From contig NZ_SJXH01000009.1 in the NCBI RefSeq assembly GCF_004336635.1, forward strand, positions 42,547 through 106,546: a DNA stretch of 64,000 bases, read 5' to 3'. Shown piece after piece: positions 36,681 through 47,160 of the stretch. The number at the start of each line of letters is the position of its first letter. Position 1 is the stretch's first letter. This DNA is from Acinetobacter sp. ANC 4862. GTDB taxonomy: Bacteria; Pseudomonadota; Gammaproteobacteria; Pseudomonadales; Moraxellaceae. A model generated the notes under the pieces. That model ran no database searches. It saw only the letters and a program-made list of their open reading frames with translations, and had not been told where the DNA came from. The position numbers were made by a program, and so were the translations under genes.

Positions 36681-38075
36681 TTGACAAATATCTCTGGGAC
36701 TCAATCGGCAGCTAAACTGCAAAAAACGCTTGGACTCTGGCACATCATTATTATTGGTTTAGCTTATATTCAACCAATGACACTATTTGATACGTTCGGT
36801 CTGGTTTCTGAAGAAAGCCATTACCACGTACCAACTTCGTACATTATTGCCTTAATTGCAATTCTGTTTACGTCTATCAGTTACGGACATATGATCCGCC
36901 GTTACCCGTCATCAGGGTCGGCATATACTTATGCACAAAAATCGATCCATCCTAATGTCGGTTTCATGGTCGGCTGGTCATCATGGCTAGATTACCTATT
37001 GTCACCAATGGTCAACATCATTTTGGCGGTCATTTATCTGGAAGCCCTTTTCCCTGAAGTTAACCATTGGGTTTGGGTGGTCGTACTGACTGCATTCATG
37101 ACCGGGGTAAACTTACGTGGTGCCAGATTCGTTGCCAACTTCAACGGCCTGATTGTATTGGTTCAGCTGGCAGTCATCGCTTACTTCACCTGGATGGTTT
37201 ACACGCTGCTTGCAGGCGGAGTCAATGCCGATGGTACATTAGCGAATGCCAAGTACCAGTTGTGGAGCCTGGAACCCTTCTGGAATGAAATGACGGCTTT
37301 AGGTCCGTTAATTACCGGTGCAACATTACTTTGTTTCTCTTTTACCGGTTTTGACTCACTCAGCTCACTGGCAGAAGAAACAAAAGATACTGAAAAAACC
37401 TTACCTAAAGCGATTTTCCTTACGGCACTGCTTGCAGGTATTATCTTCATTATCAGCACCTATTTCATGCAAATCTACTTCCCGAATGATCCCAAAACTT
37501 ACTTTGAAGATGTCGCTGCAACCCAACCAGATATTCTTTTAGCAGTAGGCGGGGTAGCGTTCAAAACTGTGGTGCTTTACTTTGCAATCGTCACCGTGAT
37601 GGCATCAGGTATTTCTGCGCATGCAGGGGTTTCACGCCTCATGTATGTAATGGGCCGTGATGGCGTGATCAATAAAAAGATCTTTGGTCATATCAGTCCA
37701 AAAAGCTACACTCCGGTTTACAACATTCTGATTGTAGGTGCGGTGGCTTTAACTGCTGGTTTCATGGATTTGGACATCGTGATTTCGATGATCAGCTTTG
37801 GTGCTTTAACTGCTTTTACTTTCGTAAATCTGTCAGTGATTTCACGTTATGCACTACGAGATGGTCGCACCAAAAACATCAAAGACATTTTCAGCTTTGT
37901 AGTGATTCCTTTACTGGGCTTCTTAAGCATTTTTGCGATGTGGCTAGAAATTGAAGATACTGCATTGAAATTCGGTTTATGGTGGGCAATGTTTGGTATT
38001 TTGTACCTGGGTTATAAAACCAAAGGTTTCAAACATGCCGCTCCGCAACATAACGAATTTGATGATTCTCATTAA
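36681..38075 (+). CDS. APC family permease, putrescine importer PuuP-like
   Basis: Twelve-span amino acid/polyamine/organocation transporter of 464 residues. The segments GLAYIQPMTLFDTFGLVS, RYPSSGSAYTYAQKSI-type GSAYTYAQKSIHPNVGFMVGW and LYVMGRDGVINKKIFG match E. coli PuuP strongly along the whole length. I take the TTG at 36681 as start: AGAGG lies 9 bases upstream. An in-frame TTG at 36654 has no ribosome site. Putrescine or a related amine is the likely substrate, but no catabolic genes are adjacent, so this is tentative. Confidence 0.88.
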   Translation: MTNISGTQSAAKLQKTLGLWHIIIIGLAYIQPMTLFDTFGLVSEESHYHVPTSYIIALIAILFTSISYGHMIRRYPSSGSAYTYAQKSIHPNVGFMVGWSSWLDYLLSPMVNIILAVIYLEALFPEVNHWVWVVVLTAFMTGVNLRGARFVANFNGLIVLVQLAVIAYFTWMVYTLLAGGVNADGTLANAKYQLWSLEPFWNEMTALGPLITGATLLCFSFTGFDSLSSLAEETKDTEKTLPKAIFLTALLAGIIFIISTYFMQIYFPNDPKTYFEDVAATQPDILLAVGGVAFKTVVLYFAIVTVMASGISAHAGVSRLMYVMGRDGVINKKIFGHISPKSYTPVYNILIVGAVALTAGFMDLDIVISMISFGALTAFTFVNLSVISRYALRDGRTKNIKDIFSFVVIPLLGFLSIFAMWLEIEDTALKFGLWWAMFGILYLGYKTKGFKHAAPQHNEFDDSH

Positions 38076-38097
38076 TCGGTTGATTCCATGCATAAAA

Positions 38098-38116
38098 AAG
38101 ACGCGCAATGCGTCTT
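38098..38116. terminator. Bidirectional terminator between permease and trmL
   Basis: Stem AAGACGC/GCGTCTT with five-base loop, six A before and a T run after. Confidence 0.88.
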
Positions 38117-38131
38117 TTTTTCAGCCTTATA

Positions 38132-38611
38132 TTAGACCAGTTCTTTAAAACCTTGCTGACGCCATGCTTCATACAAGATCACAGCGGTGGCATTCGACAA
38201 GTTCAAGCTACGGGAATTTGCTGCCATTGGCAAACGGATCCAGTGTTTTTCCGGAAACATCATGCGCACATTTTCCGGCAAGCCACGGGTTTCAGGACCC
38301 ATTAATAAAGCTACCGGACGGTTTAAATCTGAGGTATGTGGTGTTTCAACACCTTTGGTGGTTAAGGGATAAATTGCATCACTTTCAATCCCTTGTTCTT
38401 TTAAATGCGCCACGCATTCTGTAAAGTTTTCCCAAACTTTCATATGCGCCCATTCATGATAGTCCAAACCTGCACGTCTGAGCTTTTTATCATCCAGCTC
38501 AAAACCCAGCGGTTTTACCAAGTGCAATTGCGCACCGGTATTGGCACATAAACGAATGATATTCCCTGTATTTGCAGGAATTTCTGGCTCGTATAAAACA
38601 ACATGAATCAC
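38132..38611 (-). CDS. trmL: tRNA (cytidine(34)-2'-O)-methyltransferase
   Basis: SPOUT methyltransferase modifying the wobble base of tRNA-Leu. 159 residues with the N-terminal [21 protein letters not shown], the knot motif [14 protein letters not shown] and the C-terminal [19 protein letters not shown]. Length and motifs match TrmL (YibK) rather than TrmJ. Same strand as cysG, 37 bases downstream of it. Confidence 0.95.
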   Translation of the reverse strand: MIHVVLYEPEIPANTGNIIRLCANTGAQLHLVKPLGFELDDKKLRRAGLDYHEWAHMKVWENFTECVAHLKEQGIESDAIYPLTTKGVETPHTSDLNRPVALLMGPETRGLPENVRMMFPEKHWIRLPMAANSRSLNLSNATAVILYEAWRQQGFKELV

Positions 38612-38648
38612 TGAATTTCTCTACTCTTTCAATGCAATAGGACTCGAA

Positions 38649-40025
38649 TTAGCCTTGCCACTGTAATTGTTCGCGCAATTTCACCACCTCACCAATAATG
38701 GTTAGGGTCGGCGCTTGAATTTGATGTTCTGTCACTTTTGAAGCAATATCTGCCAAGGTTCCGACCACGACTTTCTGGTCTGGTGTCGTTCCTTTGGAAA
38801 TAAGCGCAACAGGCATATTAGACCGTTGGCCATGTGCAATCAGTTGGGCACAAATTTTTTCCAATCCCACCAAGCCCATATATAGGACCAAGGTTTGATT
38901 TTCATAGACCAGTTCATGCCAAGGCAACTCAGGTGAACCTTCTTTCAAATGTCCTGTCAGGAAGCGGACACTTTGCGCATAATCACGATGCGTTAAAGGA
39001 ATACCGGCATACGCAGAACAGCCAGAAGCCGCGGTAATCCCCGGCACTACCTGAAAAGCCACACCGGCAGCAAACAGCTCCTGAATTTCTTCGCCACCAC
39101 GACCGAAGATAAAGGGATCACCGCCTTTTAAACGGCAGACACGCTTACCTTGCGCTGCATATTCCACCAATAAGGCATTAATACCGTCTTGAGGAACACT
39201 ATGATTAGACCGTGCTTTGCCGACATAGATTTTTTCTGCATCACGGCGACACAAATCCAAAATCGGTGGAGATACCAAACGGTCATAAATAACCACATCG
39301 GCTTGTTGCATCAAGCGTAAAGCTTTTAAGGTCAATAGTTCAGGATCACCTGGACCGGCACCCACCAAATAGACTTCACCTTTAGGCGTTTTCCACTCAG
39401 TTAAGGCTTGTTCAATTAAACGATCCGCTTGTGCAATATTGTCATTAAACACCTGTTCTTTGAGTGGACTGGCATACAAGTCTTCCCAAAAAATACGGCG
39501 CTCATCCGGATTTGCAATTTTCGCTTTGACTGAAGCACGCCATTTTCCAGAAAAATCAGCCAGTTTCCCCATCCCATGTGGAATAGTTGCTTCAAGCTGA
39601 GTTCGGATTTGACGGGATAACACCGGTGAGGTGCCATTGGTGGCAATTGAAACCACTAACGGTGAACGATCAATAATCGCAGGAACCATAAAACGGCAAT
39701 GCGGTAGATCATCGACACTATTCACCAGAATTTTTTCAGCTTCGCAAGCTTCAAAAACTTGAATATTGGTCGCTTTGTCATTGGTGGCCGCAATCACCAA
39801 ACGGTAATTGCGTAACGGAATATCTGGACTAAAAGGTGCTTGGACATATTGCCCTTGGCTAGTTTCCACAATCTCAAGTAAAGAACTTTCAATTTCAGGT
39901 GCAATCACATGAATGACTGCGCCTGCTTTTGCCAGAAGTACAGCCTTACGATAGGCAATACGCCCACCACCGACAATCAGACAAGGTTGCTGTTGCAACT
40001 TTAAAGAGATTGGAAAGATATCCAC
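38649..40025 (-). CDS. cysG: Siroheme synthase (multifunctional)
   Basis: Converts uroporphyrinogen III to siroheme for sulfite/nitrite reductases. N-terminal dehydrogenase/ferrochelatase half with CLIVGGGRIAYRKAVLL. The C-terminal methyltransferase half has VYLVGAGPGDPELLTLKALR, RLKGGDPFIFGRGGEE and GITAASGCSAYAGIPLTHR. 458 residues, the full fused form. GTG start with GAGG six bases upstream. Same strand as serS (91 bases apart) and trmL. HemA at 18-19.5 kb feeds the same tetrapyrrole pool. Confidence 0.96.
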   Translation of the reverse strand: MDIFPISLKLQQQPCLIVGGGRIAYRKAVLLAKAGAVIHVIAPEIESSLLEIVETSQGQYVQAPFSPDIPLRNYRLVIAATNDKATNIQVFEACEAEKILVNSVDDLPHCRFMVPAIIDRSPLVVSIATNGTSPVLSRQIRTQLEATIPHGMGKLADFSGKWRASVKAKIANPDERRIFWEDLYASPLKEQVFNDNIAQADRLIEQALTEWKTPKGEVYLVGAGPGDPELLTLKALRLMQQADVVIYDRLVSPPILDLCRRDAEKIYVGKARSNHSVPQDGINALLVEYAAQGKRVCRLKGGDPFIFGRGGEEIQELFAAGVAFQVVPGITAASGCSAYAGIPLTHRDYAQSVRFLTGHLKEGSPELPWHELVYENQTLVLYMGLVGLEKICAQLIAHGQRSNMPVALISKGTTPDQKVVVGTLADIASKVTEHQIQAPTLTIIGEVVKLREQLQWQG

Positions 40026-40115
40026 GAATTACCTCAGTATTTTAAATCTGACTGTCTTAAGCAATTTTCATGCACAAAAATGTGCTATTTATCGATTTAT
40101 TGATCAATCCGAAGA

Positions 40116-41459
<1,344 letters not shown>

Positions 41460-41506
41460 TTACAGCTGTGCCTTATTACAGCAAATTTCATCGAATTAAC
41501 TAAAAA

Positions 41507-42295
41507 TTAAGGTGTGGGATAGTGTGGCAAACTTGGCAGATATTCCGCTTTAACCAGTTTGGTCAATGTAACATAAGGCAAGTTCAGTTCTGTCATTCCT
41601 TCTGCATAAGAAGCCAGTTCATATAAGGGATAAACAAATACAATCCCATTGGCACCGAAGTAAAAATTATCGCTCAACTGTAACTTGGTTCGTTCAATAC
41701 TATGTTGATCCAGCCAGATGCTATTTGAGTCATACAGGGTATCTAATACCTGCTGTTCTGTACCCTTCAGCAGAATATCCTGTAGCGCCAAGCGCTTTTT
41801 AGTTTTCAAATCAAAATTCACAAATTCCTGATGATACATGCCATGCGCTGCACCCGATGAATAAGTGTAAGTTTGAATGGCAAATGTCGCACGATCATAT
41901 TGCTGATTCACAAAGCGCACATAGGTCGAACTTTGACTTAAGTTAGGATTAGCTCCCTCAGCGGTATTGATTTTTTGATTTGGTGCGGTTGAAAAAGCAA
42001 TAGGATCTGCTTTTTTAATTCGATCAATAAAATAATCATCAATCCATTTAACATTGGTCTTTACGGTCTGAATGTCATATTGCATACAGCCATCTGCATC
42101 GCAAGCTTCTGGCTTGGTCAATTTGACCGGAACAACTTTGGCTTGAATTAATGGAATGGATTCAGACTTTTCCTGCTTCGTCGTTGTTGCCTGTTCAGTT
42201 TGCGGTGCAGGTCGCTCCTGACACCCCGTCATGACAAGTGCCGCGAAAGAAACAGGAAGTGCCCAGAGCCATTGTTTATTCGTGCATATTTCCAT
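41507..42295 (-). CDS. Putative lipoprotein, DUF3298/RsiV-like
   Basis: 262 residues. Signal peptide with lipobox MTGC (Cys about residue 25), then a Gln/Thr-rich linker. The C-terminal domain has QTYTYSSGAAHGMYHQEFVNFDLKTKK-type features (SGAAHG, then LALQDIL) and GIVFVYPLYELASYAEG. Those are the pattern of the DUF4163-DUF3298 domain found in RsiV and in lysozyme-inhibitor-like proteins. No sigma factor gene lies nearby, so an anti-sigma role is not supported. Probably an outer-membrane lipoprotein; function unknown. Confidence 0.8.
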   Translation of the reverse strand: MEICTNKQWLWALPVSFAALVMTGCQERPAPQTEQATTTKQEKSESIPLIQAKVVPVKLTKPEACDADGCMQYDIQTVKTNVKWIDDYFIDRIKKADPIAFSTAPNQKINTAEGANPNLSQSSTYVRFVNQQYDRATFAIQTYTYSSGAAHGMYHQEFVNFDLKTKKRLALQDILLKGTEQQVLDTLYDSNSIWLDQHSIERTKLQLSDNFYFGANGIVFVYPLYELASYAEGMTELNLPYVTLTKLVKAEYLPSLPHYPTP

Positions 42296-42426
42296 TTTAA
42301 TTTTACAACCTAAGACCTTTTATAATGCCCCTGCACTATACAAAGCTCGGTAACCGAATGAAATTTAAAATATGTATCTTTTAAAATATATAGCCTGATA
42401 GTTATAAACAAGAAAATCCCATGATT

Positions 42427-44019
42427 TTAAGATAAATCCACCCAATTTCCATGAAAGCCCAATGGCACATGTACGCCAAGGACAATCTCTGCCTGAGGCT
42501 GAATATTTAAACATTGGGCTTTTAAAATCACGACTTTGGAGGATTCTTTATTAATATTATGCACATAAGATAGCAGGTAACCATCCCCCTCAGCCGCATC
42601 CGATGACTCAGGGATAAAGACGACTTCTCCCGTTACCCATTGCTCACCAAATTCATATGTAGTTTTTTCACGAGTTTGCAGGTCATGACAAATCAAATTA
42701 TTGGCTTTACTCATGTTTAAAGGGTCAAAACTGACACTATAAATATAACGATGCTGCTCACCGGTATAGCGTTCATCAATTCTTGGAAATTCTTGCGCCT
42801 GCTCATCCAATACATGTCGATCGACAGTATTCTGCTTCAGATCAATCGCCCAGCGTTCCAATTGAGTCTTTTGCTGCTCAAATGGACCTTGATGGGTTTT
42901 CTTAAACATTGACTGATGAACGACGACATCCAGAATGATTTGCTGTTGCTCATTTCGATAAGCATTTGCGGCATGAAAAATAAAACAAGGGGCTATAGGG
43001 ATCCACTGTACCTCATCGGCACGACCATATTTAGGTAAAATGCCAATGCGTGCCGCATGCTGTTCATTCCATTCATAAGGCAAAGGATTGCCTTTGATGA
43101 GTTGCTTGAAAGAGAACGTCACCGGTAAATCAAAAATTAAAACCTCCTGCTCGGTGATGGCACAATCATGAATCATGGGACCATGTTGCACGGGAATTTT
43201 AGCCCAATGCAGCAAAAGTCCCTGCTCATCAATCACTTCATAATAGGCGTGTTTGATATCCAGCGCATCATAGCAAATGGCATGTAAATATCCGGTCTTA
43301 TTATCTTTATGTGGATGTGCGGTAAAAGGCAGATCGGCATCTGTATCAAAAAGACAGTGTTCTTCCGTATTCAGGTTTAAGTCTAAACATACCGGCAAAG
43401 TGCCCGCTTCCACACTTGCCCAAATTTTATTGGCATGATAAAAAGCATTGGTATTGACCACATCACCGGGACCCCGACGAAACCCTGCTTTAACAGCTTT
43501 ATTCTTGTACTTTTGTACGGAATCCGTTTCGATATAATGACTTTTAAACCAGACTGCTTTTCCATGTTCAATTTTTAAAGCATGTAGCATTCCATCGCCT
43601 GTGAACCAGTGATAAGAATCCGGATGTTCAATATGAACAGGATTGGGTCCAATTCTTAACAATAGTCCATTGAGTTGCGCTGGAATTTCACCCATGACTT
43701 TGAATTCGCGCTTTTCCACTTCATCTACAGGAGCAAATATCCCATCGAGATAAGGATTTTCTGCTTTATTTTTAGATGAATTTTTTGATCTTCTTTGTAG
43801 CCAAGTCACACCCAGACCCATGACTTTCTGACGATAAGTATTAAATTTTGATTTTACTTTTGTGAAACGCGGATAATCCACCGATGGGGTCACTACCTTG
43901 TTATTTTGCACTTTTTTAATTCTCCTGAGTTTTTTTGTGGCTTTAGTCTTTGTTATTTTTTCTTTGTTACTTTTTCTTTGTCTTAGGGAGGCATTGATCT
44001 TGGTTATTTTGCCACTCAC
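42427..44019 (-). CDS. Carotenoid oxygenase family protein with basic N-terminal extension
   Basis: Iron dioxygenase of the carotenoid/lignostilbene cleavage family, seven-bladed propeller. All four iron-binding histidines are visible: H235 in FTAHPHKD, H284 in MIHDCAIT, H349 in FIFHAANAY and H523 in GFHGNW. GLLLRIGPNPVHI and FTGDGMLHAL are also conserved. The first about 80 residues are extremely Lys/Arg-rich and do not look like the family; the GTG start at 44019 has no ribosome site. A downstream ATG (residue 67) would give a normal 464-residue enzyme. Substrate unknown: apocarotenoids or stilbene-like aromatics. Confidence 0.88.
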   Translation of the reverse strand: MSGKITKINASLRQRKSNKEKITKTKATKKLRRIKKVQNNKVVTPSVDYPRFTKVKSKFNTYRQKVMGLGVTWLQRRSKNSSKNKAENPYLDGIFAPVDEVEKREFKVMGEIPAQLNGLLLRIGPNPVHIEHPDSYHWFTGDGMLHALKIEHGKAVWFKSHYIETDSVQKYKNKAVKAGFRRGPGDVVNTNAFYHANKIWASVEAGTLPVCLDLNLNTEEHCLFDTDADLPFTAHPHKDNKTGYLHAICYDALDIKHAYYEVIDEQGLLLHWAKIPVQHGPMIHDCAITEQEVLIFDLPVTFSFKQLIKGNPLPYEWNEQHAARIGILPKYGRADEVQWIPIAPCFIFHAANAYRNEQQQIILDVVVHQSMFKKTHQGPFEQQKTQLERWAIDLKQNTVDRHVLDEQAQEFPRIDERYTGEQHRYIYSVSFDPLNMSKANNLICHDLQTREKTTYEFGEQWVTGEVVFIPESSDAAEGDGYLLSYVHNINKESSKVVILKAQCLNIQPQAEIVLGVHVPLGFHGNWVDLS

Positions 44020-44150
44020 TTCTGATTACTGAATTTTTGTCTTTATGTATTGTGAGTTGTAACACTTATTCTGCAACTTAGAACTATTTTTGCATAAAGG
44101 CACTTTGCCTATAAAAGCATCGCTATATTTTTAGCAGAATATAAACTAAA

Positions 44151-44174
44151 AAAGCAGTCACGTATGACTGCTTT
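44151..44174 (-). terminator. lolA terminator
   Basis: Ten-bp stem AAAGCAGTCA/TGACTGCTTT with CGTA loop; on the minus strand a six-T run follows. 45 bases after the lolA stop. Confidence 0.85.
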
Positions 44175-44218
44175 TAAATAAACTTTGCGACTTAATTTAA
44201 TAATTATAAATCAATTCA

Positions 44219-44917
44219 TTATTGATCAATAATATCGGTGCCTTTAGGCGGTGTAAAGTTAAAGGTTGATGCCGGAATTGAAGGATTCAATTTCACGTTA
44301 TTAAATCGAACATAAGTGGTTTGACCGAGTGAGTCTTCCAAAATCATCAAACTTGGCGCTTTGTTTACCCCAAAACTAATGGTCAAACTTTGGAAAGCCC
44401 CATCACGGTCTTTAGGAAGCAAGGTGTAATAAGTCTTGCCTTTATCCGGTTGCGTCACACGGTAAGACTTCATAATTTGGCTAGTATTCCCCGACAATAA
44501 CAAAGCTGGCGTATTGGCTACTTGATCATCCAGACTTTGACGAACGGCTTGTTGCAAGTCAGGGTCATAAATCCAGACGGTTTTACCCGAAGTCACAATG
44601 GTTTGTTTTGACGGGCTTGTGGTTTCCCAAAAAAACTTACCAGGACGAGCAACCTTCATCACCCCTTTAAAGGTTTGATTCATATGTTGCCCGGTTAAGC
44701 CTTTTTTCTGAGCCACTTTACTACCAGAAGTCGCTTTTGTGGTTTGTTCAAAATTTGCTGACAAACTACGGATATTACTTAACTGTTTGACCAAATTGTT
44801 GGTTGCTTGTTGCTCCGATGCTGCAACAGGCGCAGCAAAAACAGTAGTACTTATTACCGGTGCAAGCGTTGCTGCACCTAATGTCATAGCACATAGGGTT
44901 TTACGAAGCATTTTCAT
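44219..44917 (-). CDS. lolA: Periplasmic lipoprotein carrier LolA
   Basis: Ferries lipoproteins from LolCDE to LolB. A Sec signal peptide (MKMLRKTLCAMTLGAATLAP...FAAP) is cleaved around residue 29-31. The mature domain has ISSLSANFEQTT-like RSLSANFEQTT, MKVARPGKFFWETTSP and VWIYDPDLQQAV. 232 residues, a little long owing to a Gly/Lys-rich insert (about 67-82). AAGGTG ribosome site. Not next to ftsK as in E. coli. Confidence 0.94.
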   Translation of the reverse strand: MKMLRKTLCAMTLGAATLAPVISTTVFAAPVAASEQQATNNLVKQLSNIRSLSANFEQTTKATSGSKVAQKKGLTGQHMNQTFKGVMKVARPGKFFWETTSPSKQTIVTSGKTVWIYDPDLQQAVRQSLDDQVANTPALLLSGNTSQIMKSYRVTQPDKGKTYYTLLPKDRDGAFQSLTISFGVNKAPSLMILEDSLGQTTYVRFNNVKLNPSIPASTFNFTPPKGTDIIDQ

Positions 44918-45096
44918 CTCATCACCTTTTTATTTGCTGTATCGCAATTTCTTCAATGTCCCATCTTAAACCAATTTTTATTCCTAATAATTGAGAAAAT
45001 AAGAAGTTTTGTATTGTTATTAATGCTCAATGTAGATTTTTCTACATCATGATGAAGAACCCAGATTGTTTTTGACCCATTTACAGGCATAAAAAA

Positions 45097-45115
45097 ACCC
45101 ACATCAGATGTGGGT
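45097..45115 (-). terminator. rplU-rpmA terminator
   Basis: Stem ACCCACAT/ATGTGGGT with CAG loop, seven-A run on the left (T run in the transcript). Confidence 0.92.
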
Positions 45116-45131
45116 TTTTTTCTATTAAAGC

Positions 45132-45386
45132 TTACGCTTCAACAGATACGTAGCGACGACCGAACTGGCCTTTCACTTCGAATTTGATCACGCCGTCAGC
45201 GGTAGCAAATAAAGTATGGTCACGGCCCATACCTACGTTTGTACCAGCGTGGAATTCTGTACCACGTTGACGAACGATAATGTTACCAGCAGTCACAGAT
45301 TGACCACCGTACATTTTAACACCTAACATTTTAGGGTTCGAGTCACGACCGTTACGTGTCGATCCACCAGCTTTTTTAGTAGCCAT
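45132..45386 (-). CDS. rpmA: 50S ribosomal protein L27
   Basis: 84-residue L27. The N-terminus [17 protein letters not shown] reaches the peptidyl transferase centre, and there is no cleaved N-terminal extension. [23 protein letters not shown] is the family core. Second gene of the rplU-rpmA pair, 18 bases after rplU. obgE does not follow. Confidence 0.97.
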   Translation of the reverse strand: MATKKAGGSTRNGRDSNPKMLGVKMYGGQSVTAGNIIVRQRGTEFHAGTNVGMGRDHTLFATADGVIKFEVKGQFGRRYVSVEA

Positions 45387-45404
45387 GTTTCATAATCCTC
45401 GTAA

Positions 45405-45716
45405 TTAGCCTGAAATAGCAGTAATTTTCAACTCGGTAAACCATTGACGGTGACCTTGTTGTTTACGGTAATGTTTACGACGACGCATTTTAACAATACG
45501 GATTTTGTCGTGACGACCGTGGCTAACTACTTCAGCAGTTACTGTAGCACCAGCAACAACTGGAGCACCAATTTGAATGCTTTCGCCGTTTACAAGCATT
45601 AATACGTCATCAAACGTAATAGTTGTACCAGTTTCAGCTTTCAACAATTCTACTTTAAGGGTTTCACCCTCAACAACACGGTGCTGTTTACCACCGCTTT
45701 GGATTACTGCGTACAT
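45405..45716 (-). CDS. rplU: 50S ribosomal protein L21
   Basis: 103 residues from ATG 45716, which has GGAG seven bases upstream and gives the family N-terminus [14 protein letters not shown]. The longer frame from 45836 would extend through the promoter. The C-terminal [19 protein letters not shown] is typical. Leads the L21-L27 unit. Confidence 0.96.
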   Translation of the reverse strand: MYAVIQSGGKQHRVVEGETLKVELLKAETGTTITFDDVLMLVNGESIQIGAPVVAGATVTAEVVSHGRHDKIRIVKMRRRKHYRKQQGHRQWFTELKITAISG

Positions 45717-45807
45717 AATGTACTCCAAACATGCCCGTGTCGTCGTGCCGATAAAGGAATATACCGATCTTAATACGAGCGCCACTGGGGTATATACAAG
45801 GGCAAAC

Positions 45808-45836
45808 ATATTAAGTGATAATAAATCAAACGACAA
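45808..45836 (-). promoter_or_regulatory. rplU promoter
   Basis: Minus-strand TTGTCG, 17-base spacer, TAATAT. The predicted start near 45800 gives a leader of about 85 bases with a GC-rich stretch, a possible site for ribosomal-protein feedback. Confidence 0.7.
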
Positions 45837-46040
45837 GCCATTTTAGCGTTTTTTTGCGCTGAGCGAATGTTTATTTTATAAACAATCAAAATCTAAAAAA
45901 TAAATTAGTTTTTACATCGCAATCTTGGATTTTATAAAATGAAATAGATTTTTAAAATCAATTCGCTACTATAAACCACGAAATACCAATTCAATCACAT
46001 ATAGAATGAGTTGTCAGAATTATCACTCACTTAAAACCAT

Positions 46041-46070
46041 TTGCTTAATCAGGTTTTAAGCAACTATATT
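46041..46070 (+). promoter_or_regulatory. Candidate ispB promoter
   Basis: TTGCTT, 18-base spacer, TATATT. The -35 is also one arm of TTGCTT/AAGCAA, an inverted repeat inside the spacer that may be an operator. Confidence 0.4.
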
Positions 46071-46148
46071 AAGATCTTAGCTCATAACATGAGATATAGT
46101 TGTTACACTATAGAATAAGCAATTCAATTTTTAGAGGTTTCTCTTCAC

Positions 46149-47126
46149 ATGGCCATCGACTTTAAGCAAGACATTCTCGCTCCTGTTGCTTCAGACTTTG
46201 CTGCGATGGACACTTTTATTAATGAAGGGATTACTTCAAAAGTTGCCTTAGTCATGGCAGTCAGTAAACACGTGGTTGAAGCGGGCGGTAAACGTATGCG
46301 CCCGATTATGTGTTTATTGGCGGCAAAAGCCTGTGGCGCAGAAGATATAGAACGTCAGCGTAAATTGGCGGCTATTATTGAAATGCTGCATACGGCAACG
46401 CTGGTTCATGATGATGTGGTCGATGAATCAGGCTTACGTCGTGGCCGCCCTACAGCCAATGCCACCTGGAATAACCAGACTGCGGTTTTAGTCGGTGACT
46501 TCCTGATTTCGCGTGCTTTTGATTTATTGGTCGATTTAAACGATATGACCTTACTCAAAGATTTCTCGACAGGAACCTGTGAAATTGCTGAAGGTGAAGT
46601 TCTACAACTTCAAGCACAACATCAGCCTGAAACCACAGAACAGACTTACCTCGATATTATTCACGGTAAAACTTCGCGTTTATTTGAACTTGCCACTGAA
46701 GGTGCTGCCATTTTATCGGGTACACCGCAATACCGTGACCCCCTGCGAATCTTTGCCGGTCACTTTGGCAATGCGTTCCAGATTATTGACGATATTTTAG
46801 ACTACACCTCAGATGCTGAAACATTAGGTAAAAATATTGGTGATGATTTAATGGAAGGGAAACCCACTTTGCCATTAATCTCTGCACTGCAAAAAACCAC
46901 CGATGAAGAACATGAAATTGTTCGCCGCAGTATTGCAACGGGTGGTACAACCCAATTAGAACGTGTCATTGACATTGTGCAAAATTGTGGCGCACTGGAT
47001 TACTGCCGCCAACGTGCCACTGAAGAAACTGAATCTGCACTGCAGGCTTTAGATGCGCTGCCTCATAGTGAATATCGCCAAGCACTGATTAACCTGACCC
47101 AACTTGCCTTAAACCGAATTCAATGA
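46149..47126 (+). CDS. ispB: Octaprenyl/solanesyl-type polyprenyl diphosphate synthase
   Basis: Builds the ubiquinone side chain by condensing isopentenyl diphosphate. First aspartate motif LVHDDVVDESGLRRGRPTAN, second QIIDDILDYTSD, with GKNIGDDLMEGKPTLPLI. 325 residues, typical. Acinetobacter uses Q-9, so a nonaprenyl product is expected from biology rather than from sequence. AGAGG ribosome site 10 bases upstream. Divergent from rplU, the usual order. The PF10136-type gene follows 34 bases later. Confidence 0.96.
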   Translation: MAIDFKQDILAPVASDFAAMDTFINEGITSKVALVMAVSKHVVEAGGKRMRPIMCLLAAKACGAEDIERQRKLAAIIEMLHTATLVHDDVVDESGLRRGRPTANATWNNQTAVLVGDFLISRAFDLLVDLNDMTLLKDFSTGTCEIAEGEVLQLQAQHQPETTEQTYLDIIHGKTSRLFELATEGAAILSGTPQYRDPLRIFAGHFGNAFQIIDDILDYTSDAETLGKNIGDDLMEGKPTLPLISALQKTTDEEHEIVRRSIATGGTTQLERVIDIVQNCGALDYCRQRATEETESALQALDALPHSEYRQALINLTQLALNRIQ

Positions 47127-47160
47127 TGGATGTTGAAAAAAATAGACTTAACCTTCGCCT

